Assembly: GCF_001592005.1 (NCBI RefSeq)
Contig: NZ_BCVZ01000005.1
Span: 117,158-181,157, forward strand
Source: Bacillus sonorensis NBRC 101234 = KCTC 13918
GTDB taxonomy: Bacteria > Bacillota > Bacilli > Bacillales > Bacillaceae
Direction: 5' to 3'
DNA length: 64,000 nucleotides
Each line of letters starts with the position of its first letter. Positions within the stretch are counted from its first letter, which is position 1. Below, one piece after another: positions 59,734 through 64,000 of this stretch. Made by a program: the position numbers and the translations under genes. Below the pieces are notes generated by a model, which worked only from the letters and a program-made list of their open reading frames with translations, did not search any database and was not told the origin of the DNA.

Positions 59734-62682
59734 ATGATGTTGGACGGAAAGTCGATCAGTATCAAAATAGACGGCACAGAATATAAAGCGCGGGCCGGGG
59801 CAACAGTTTTGGACATTTTGAATGAAAACGGGATTGAGCATCCTCAAATTTGCCACGTCCCCGAGGTCGATCCCATTCAAACGTGCGATACTTGCATTGT
59901 GGAAGCGGACGGCAAATTGAAGCGGTCATGCTCGCTGAAAGCGGAAGACGGGATGTCGATCAGCCTGTCGGGAGAGCGGGTGAAACAGGCGCAGACAGAA
60001 GCGATGGACCGCCTCCTCGAAAACCATCTGCTCTACTGTACGGTCTGCGATAATAACAACGGCAACTGCAAGCTCCATAATACGGCGGAAATGATGGGCA
60101 TTGAACAGCAAACATACCCTTATACGCCGAAGGAAGATCCCGCTACCGCGGTTGATATGTCACACCCCTTTTACCGCTATGATCCGAATCAGTGCATCGC
60201 GTGCGGACAATGTGTTGAGGTGTGTCAAAACCTCCAGGTCAATGAAACGCTATCCATCGACTGGGAACGAGAACGTCCGCGGGTGATCTGGGATGACGGC
60301 GTTTCTATCAATGAGTCCTCCTGCGTCAGCTGCGGACAGTGCGTGACTGTCTGTCCATGCAACGCCCTGATGGAAAAATCGATGCTCGGGGAAGCCGGAT
60401 TTTTGACAGGCATCAAAAAGGACGTCATGGAACCGATGATTGACCTCGTCAAAAACGTCGAACCCGGATACAGCAGCATTTTCGCCATTTCTGAAGTAGA
60501 GGCGGCAATGCGGGAAAAACGGATCAAAAAAACAAAAACCGTCTGTACATTCTGCGGCGTCGGCTGCAGTTTTGAAGTTTGGACGAAAGGCCGGGATATT
60601 TTGAAAGTCCAGCCCGTCTCAGACGCTCCCGTCAATGCCATTTCGACATGTGTAAAAGGAAAATTCGGCTGGGATTTCGTCAATTCCGAAGAACGGATTA
60701 CAAAGCCTTTAATCCGCAAAAACGGCACATTTGTCGAGTCCACCTGGGAAGAAGCGCTTGATCTCGCCGCCCGCCGCTTAGGAGCAATCCGCAAGCAATA
60801 CGGCAAAGGCTCTGTCGGCTTGATCTCTTCTTCCAAAATCACGAATGAAGAAAACTACCTCATGCAAAAATTGGCGCGGCAAGTCTTTGAAACCAACAAT
60901 GTTGACAACTGCTCCCGCTACTGTCAATCGCCGGCAACAGACGGGCTGTTCCGGACAGTCGGCATGGGCGGAGATGCCGGAACAATCAAAGATATCGCCA
61001 AAGCCGGACTCGTCATCATCGTCGGCGCCAACCCGGCCGAAGGCCATCCGGTATTGGCAACCCGCATAAAGCGCGCCCATAAGCTGCACGGGCAAAAGCT
61101 GATCGTTGCCGATCTTCGCAAAAACGAAATGGCCGAACGGTCGGATCTGTTCATCAGACCGCGGCAAGGAACGGATCAAGTATGGCTCATGGCCGTGACG
61201 AAATACATGATCGATCAAGGCTGGCATGATCAAGCGTTCATTGATGAAAACGTGAATTTCTTTGACGATTACAAAAAATCCCTTGAAACATATACCCTTG
61301 AATATGCGGAGAGCGTCACAGGCATCAAAAAAGAGACGCTGATCCAAATCGCGGAAATGATCCGGGACGCAGACGGCACCTGTGTGCTGTGGGGAATGGG
61401 CGTGACCCAAAACACCGGCGGTTCTGATACGTCCGCCGCCATCTCAAATCTGCTGCTCGCAAGCGGAAACTACCGCCGTCCAGGCGCCGGCGCATATCCG
61501 CTCAGAGGCCATAACAATGTCCAAGGAGCATGCGATATGGGAACGCTCCCCGGCTGGCTTCCGGGATACCAGCACATTTCCGATGACAACGCGCGGAAAA
61601 AATTCGAAGACGCATACGGCGTGGCGATCGACAGTACACCTGGACTTGATAATATCGAAATGCTTCATTCAATTGAAAAAGGCGATATGAAAGCCATGTA
61701 TATCGTCGGTGAGGACATGGCCCTTGTCGATTCCAACGCAAACCGCGTCCATGACATTTTATCAGGACTTGATTTTCTCGTCGTTCAGGATATATTTCTT
61801 TCGAGAACGGCTCAGTACGCCGATGTCGTCTTGCCTGCGGCGCCTTCGCTCGAAAAAGAAGGAACCTTCACAAATACAGAACGCCGCGTCCAAAGGCTGT
61901 ATCAGGCGCTTCCGGTGCTTGGCGACGCAAAGCCTGACTGGCGCATTATCCAGGACATCGCCAACCGCCTGGGGGCAGACTGGAACTACAATCATCCGGG
62001 GGACATCTTCTCAGAAATGGCAAGCCTGTCTCCCCTGTTCAGTCAAGCAAGCTATGAAACGCTTAAGGGCTGGAACAGTTTTCTGTGGGGCAGCTTAACC
62101 GGTGAAAGCACACCGCTCCTTTATGAAGACGGTTTTAACTTTCCTGATAAAAAAGCGCGTTTTGCCCCTGCCGATTGGACAGAGCCGGCCGAATTCCCTG
62201 ATGAGTACGATCTTCATATTAACAACGGCCGGATGCTTGAACATTTCCACGAAGGAAATCTGACCAATAAATCAGCCGGGATACAGGCGAAAGTGCCTGA
62301 CGTCTTTGTTGAGGTTTCTCCAGAGCTTGCAAAAGAACGGGGAATCTGTGACGGATCTCTTGTAAGGCTCGTCTCTCCGTTTGGCGCCGTTAAATTGACC
62401 GCGCTCATTACAGACCGGGTACGGGCGAATGAGCTCTACCTGCCGATGAACTCGACAAGCAAAGAGTCAGCGATTAACTTTCTAACGGGTCCGGCGGTTG
62501 ATGCGCGCACGAACACACCCGCCTATAAGCAGACAAAAGTGCGTATGGAAGTGCTTGGAGGCTGCACGGCGCCGCCGCTGCCGAAAACGAATCCGCGCAA
62601 CAAAAAACGGCATCCGCAAAACGGGGTTGAAGTGAAACGCAAATGGAGACGCCCGGGATACGTCCATCTGACAGACGAATGA
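59734..62682 (+). CDS. yrhE: Molybdenum formate dehydrogenase alpha subunit, YrhE-like
   Basis: A 982-residue fused formate dehydrogenase. From the N-terminus: a [2Fe-2S] ferredoxin domain (CDTCIVEADGKLKRSC, about 50-65), a His/Cys cluster domain (about 80-120), two [4Fe-4S] ferredoxin motifs (CIACGQCVEVC about 155, CVSCGQCVTVC about 197), then the molybdopterin catalytic domain with its own [4Fe-4S] motif (CTFCGVGC, about 270). The Mo ligand region NCSRYCQSPATDG (about 391) carries Cys, not selenocysteine. The C-terminal molybdopterin-binding domain (about 840-960) completes it. Cytoplasmic, no Tat signal. It oxidises formate to CO2; the electron acceptor is unknown. yrhD follows 15 bp later. 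Confidence 0.93.
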   Translation: MMLDGKSISIKIDGTEYKARAGATVLDILNENGIEHPQICHVPEVDPIQTCDTCIVEADGKLKRSCSLKAEDGMSISLSGERVKQAQTEAMDRLLENHLLYCTVCDNNNGNCKLHNTAEMMGIEQQTYPYTPKEDPATAVDMSHPFYRYDPNQCIACGQCVEVCQNLQVNETLSIDWERERPRVIWDDGVSINESSCVSCGQCVTVCPCNALMEKSMLGEAGFLTGIKKDVMEPMIDLVKNVEPGYSSIFAISEVEAAMREKRIKKTKTVCTFCGVGCSFEVWTKGRDILKVQPVSDAPVNAISTCVKGKFGWDFVNSEERITKPLIRKNGTFVESTWEEALDLAARRLGAIRKQYGKGSVGLISSSKITNEENYLMQKLARQVFETNNVDNCSRYCQSPATDGLFRTVGMGGDAGTIKDIAKAGLVIIVGANPAEGHPVLATRIKRAHKLHGQKLIVADLRKNEMAERSDLFIRPRQGTDQVWLMAVTKYMIDQGWHDQAFIDENVNFFDDYKKSLETYTLEYAESVTGIKKETLIQIAEMIRDADGTCVLWGMGVTQNTGGSDTSAAISNLLLASGNYRRPGAGAYPLRGHNNVQGACDMGTLPGWLPGYQHISDDNARKKFEDAYGVAIDSTPGLDNIEMLHSIEKGDMKAMYIVGEDMALVDSNANRVHDILSGLDFLVVQDIFLSRTAQYADVVLPAAPSLEKEGTFTNTERRVQRLYQALPVLGDAKPDWRIIQDIANRLGADWNYNHPGDIFSEMASLSPLFSQASYETLKGWNSFLWGSLTGESTPLLYEDGFNFPDKKARFAPADWTEPAEFPDEYDLHINNGRMLEHFHEGNLTNKSAGIQAKVPDVFVEVSPELAKERGICDGSLVRLVSPFGAVKLTALITDRVRANELYLPMNSTSKESAINFLTGPAVDARTNTPAYKQTKVRMEVLGGCTAPPLPKTNPRNKKRHPQNGVEVKRKWRRPGYVHLTDE

Positions 62683-62697
62683 AGGAGGAAATAATCA

Positions 62698-63177
62698 ATG
62701 GCCACTCCCATTACCGCCATTCAAAAGGAGAGTAAATCTGAAGAGCAAATCAAGCTTGAGAAACTGGATGAGCTGAAAGCACTTTTGGCAGAAAATGATG
62801 AAGCCGTCTCTAAAACGATGAAGCTGCTCGGCGAGCTGAACGGTCTCGGCGTATTTGACGCCGCGGACAGCATGCTGCAGGCGAAAGAAGATATCGCCAA
62901 AATCGCGCTCAGCCAGCTGTCCCGCGAGCCTGTCGTGAACCTGCTCAATTCGGCGATCGCCGCAGGCGGCGCCCTGTCAAAATCAGATCCCGAATTAACG
63001 GGAAAGCTTATCGCAAGTCTCATGGCAGGCGCGGAACAAGGACAAAGCTTTTTAAAAGAGGATCAAAAAATCACCATCTTTCAACTGCTGAAAGCCATCA
63101 ACGATCCCGACATCAACCGCGCCGTCGGCTTCGGCCTTCACTTTTTAAAAGGAATGGGCAAAGCGCTGAAGGACTAA
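62698..63177 (+). CDS. yrhD: DUF1641 protein, YrhD-like formate dehydrogenase partner
   Basis: A 159-residue helical DUF1641 protein. It is always found beside formate dehydrogenases of the YrhE/YjgC type in Bacillus and is thought to be an accessory or small subunit. Visible features are an acidic N-terminal helix, the GLGVFDAADSMLQAKEDIAK block and the closing GFGLHFLKGMGKAL. AAGGAGG lies before the ATG. It ends with a strong terminator, so yrhE-yrhD is a two-gene operon. Confidence 0.9.
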   Translation: MATPITAIQKESKSEEQIKLEKLDELKALLAENDEAVSKTMKLLGELNGLGVFDAADSMLQAKEDIAKIALSQLSREPVVNLLNSAIAAGGALSKSDPELTGKLIASLMAGAEQGQSFLKEDQKITIFQLLKAINDPDINRAVGFGLHFLKGMGKALKD

Positions 63178-63181
63178 AACT

Positions 63182-63220
63182 GAAAAAAGCCGGCTCCCCA
63201 GTTGAGCCGGTTTTTTATTG
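63182..63220. terminator. Terminator of yrhE-yrhD
   Basis: AAAAAAGCCGGCTC, 7 bases, GAGCCGGTTTTTT. Symmetric A and T runs let it also stop transcripts of the small minus-strand gene. Confidence 0.92.
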
Positions 63221-63237
63221 ATATATCCGCCCGCGCA

Positions 63238-63408
63238 TCATCCATTCGATTTGCCGCCGAGCGCTTCTTTTAAAATGCTGGATATCGTCGTGATGAGAAC
63301 GACGATCATAAGGCCGGTTGTAAATGGGGTCGCATACATTTCTTGAACTCCGATCGCAATGACGCTCAGCCAAATCAGCGCAAGAATAAACAGACGTTTG
63401 TTCTTCAT
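63238..63408 (-). CDS. Small membrane protein of unknown function
   Basis: A 56-residue reading frame starting MKNKRLFILALIWLSVIAIG, with two hydrophobic segments (about 5-22 and 32-45: GLMIVVLITTISSIL) joined by a short polar turn, and a basic end (KEALGGKSNG). This reads as a real two-helix membrane protein. There is no good Shine-Dalgarno before the ATG, but CTG or AGT codons extend the frame a few residues upstream to a TGA, so the gene may use another start or may be truncated at its 5' end. A shared terminator lies just after it. I do not recognise the family. Confidence 0.55.
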   Translation of the reverse strand: MKNKRLFILALIWLSVIAIGVQEMYATPFTTGLMIVVLITTISSILKEALGGKSNG

Positions 63409-63620
63409 ATGCTGCGCCAGACTTCATTTATGGATTTACCCCTTTCCTTTCGTCCGGCACTCCCCCCCCCTTGCTTTTATTATCACGCCTCTGTTAACTT
63501 TTGTAAATGGATCAAATATTGGAAGCGTTTGCAAAAATATGCGGCTCTGTGTGGAAAAAGCGCCCTTCCGGTAATTTTATCGCGTACAGACACAGACGAC
63601 CCCCCTCTGACATAACATTT

Positions 63621-63647
63621 ACATATAGGCTTTTGCCTACATACATT
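63621..63647 (+). promoter_or_regulatory. Sigma-E type promoter of sigK
   Basis: CATACATT (63640-63647) fits the sigma-E -10; ACATATA (63621-63627) is the -35 region with a 12-base spacer. sigK is known to be transcribed by sigma-E with SpoIIID. Confidence 0.7.
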
Positions 63648-63664
63648 TTGTGGAGGTGCCGATA

Positions 63665-64000
63665 ATGACAGGTGTTTTTGCAGCGCTCGGTTATGTCATC
63701 AAGGAACTTGTGTTTTTAGTATCATACGTGAAAAACAATGCCTTTCCACAACCGCTCTCAAGCAGCGACGAAAAAAAATACTTAGAATTAATGGCCAAAG
63801 GAGATGAACACGCAAGAAACATGCTGATTGAGCACAACCTTCGCCTGGTCGCCCACATCGTCAAAAAATTCGAAAACACGGGCGAAGATTCGGAAGACCT
63901 GATTTCCATCGGAACCATCGGCTTAATCAAAGCGATCGAAAGCTATTCAGCCGGAAAAGGAACAAAGCTCGCCACTTATGCCGCGCGCTGTATTGAAAAC
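63665..64000 (+). CDS. sigK: Sporulation sigma factor SigK, N-terminal part (runs off the window)
   Basis: The first 112 codons of pro-sigma-K, the late mother-cell sigma factor. The 20-residue pro-sequence ([20 protein letters not shown]) is followed by Tyr21, where SpoIVFB cleaves in B. subtilis. Region 2 starts with [20 protein letters not shown] and goes on to [30 protein letters not shown]. The window ends with codons GAA AAC, exactly where the B. subtilis gene is split by the skin element (site AATGA within GAA-AAT-GAA). Whether the gene continues intact here cannot be seen. GGAGG lies 8 bases before the ATG. Confidence 0.95.
   Translation, partial: MTGVFAALGYVIKELVFLVSYVKNNAFPQPLSSSDEKKYLELMAKGDEHARNMLIEHNLRLVAHIVKKFENTGEDSEDLISIGTIGLIKAIESYSAGKGTKLATYAARCIEN

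Noticed and set aside
63462..63470. Run of nine Cs as a possible phase-variable tract
   Set aside because: It lies in no reading frame or promoter that I can support; may also be length-uncertain in sequencing.

Overview
The window is a chromosomal segment of a Bacillus of the B. subtilis group. Many predicted proteins are near-identical to what I know of B. subtilis 168 (SigA, CcpN, DnaK, Sda, ComEB), and the gene order from cshB to sda follows B. subtilis almost gene for gene. The base composition looks moderate (mid-40s percent GC by eye), and the extra genes (a formate dehydrogenase set beside sigK, endonuclease V beside trmK) point to the B. licheniformis clade rather than B. subtilis itself. 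That placement is inference. No tRNA, rRNA, CRISPR array, prophage or insertion sequence was recognised.

Layout. 1-4.1 kb: 5' end of RNA helicase gene cshB, yqfQ, ispH, yqfO and trmK. 4.2-7.8 kb: an AT-richer island absent from the B. subtilis order, with endonuclease V (nfi), an Imm50-like gene, two unrecognised genes and a decayed coding stretch. 7.8-13.9 kb: cccA, the sigA macromolecular-synthesis operon (yqxD-dnaG-sigA), yqfL and ccpN. 14-20.8 kb: glyQ-glyS under a T-box, then recO, yqzL, era, cdd, dgkA, ybeY. 20.8-28.4 kb: pgpH, phoH, yqfD, yqfC and the sigma-W type yqeZ-floA-yqfB membrane operon. 28.4-30.8 kb: yqeY, rpsU, yqeW and an added GNAT gene. 30.8-38.9 kb: the heat-shock operon hrcA-grpE-dnaK-dnaJ-prmA-rsmE-mtaB with a CIRCE operator. 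38.9-46.5 kb: hemW, lepA, yqxA, spoIIP, gpr, rpsT, holA. 46.7-51.4 kb: yqzM, the comE competence operon and divergent comER. 51.5-56.5 kb: yqeG-yqeH-aroE-yqeI-nadD-yqeK-rsfS-yqeM. 56.5-57.3 kb: sda with DnaA boxes and a YjcZ-type mini-protein. 57.3-64 kb: a yqeF-like lipoprotein, a frameshifted GNAT pseudogene, the yrhF / yrhE-yrhD formate dehydrogenase cluster, a small membrane protein, and the 5' end of sigK.

Most of the window is conserved core: transcription and replication (sigA, dnaG), translation and ribosome assembly (glyQS, era, ybeY, rpsU, rpsT, lepA, rsfS, yqeH), protein folding, envelope maintenance, and developmental switches (sda, spoIIP, gpr, sigK, comE). I found no obviously new multi-gene system. 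The parts most worth a second look are the nfi/immunity island with its decayed neighbour, the unusual start region of sda, several small genes and leader hairpins, and the fact that the window ends exactly at the codon where the skin element splits sigK in B. subtilis.
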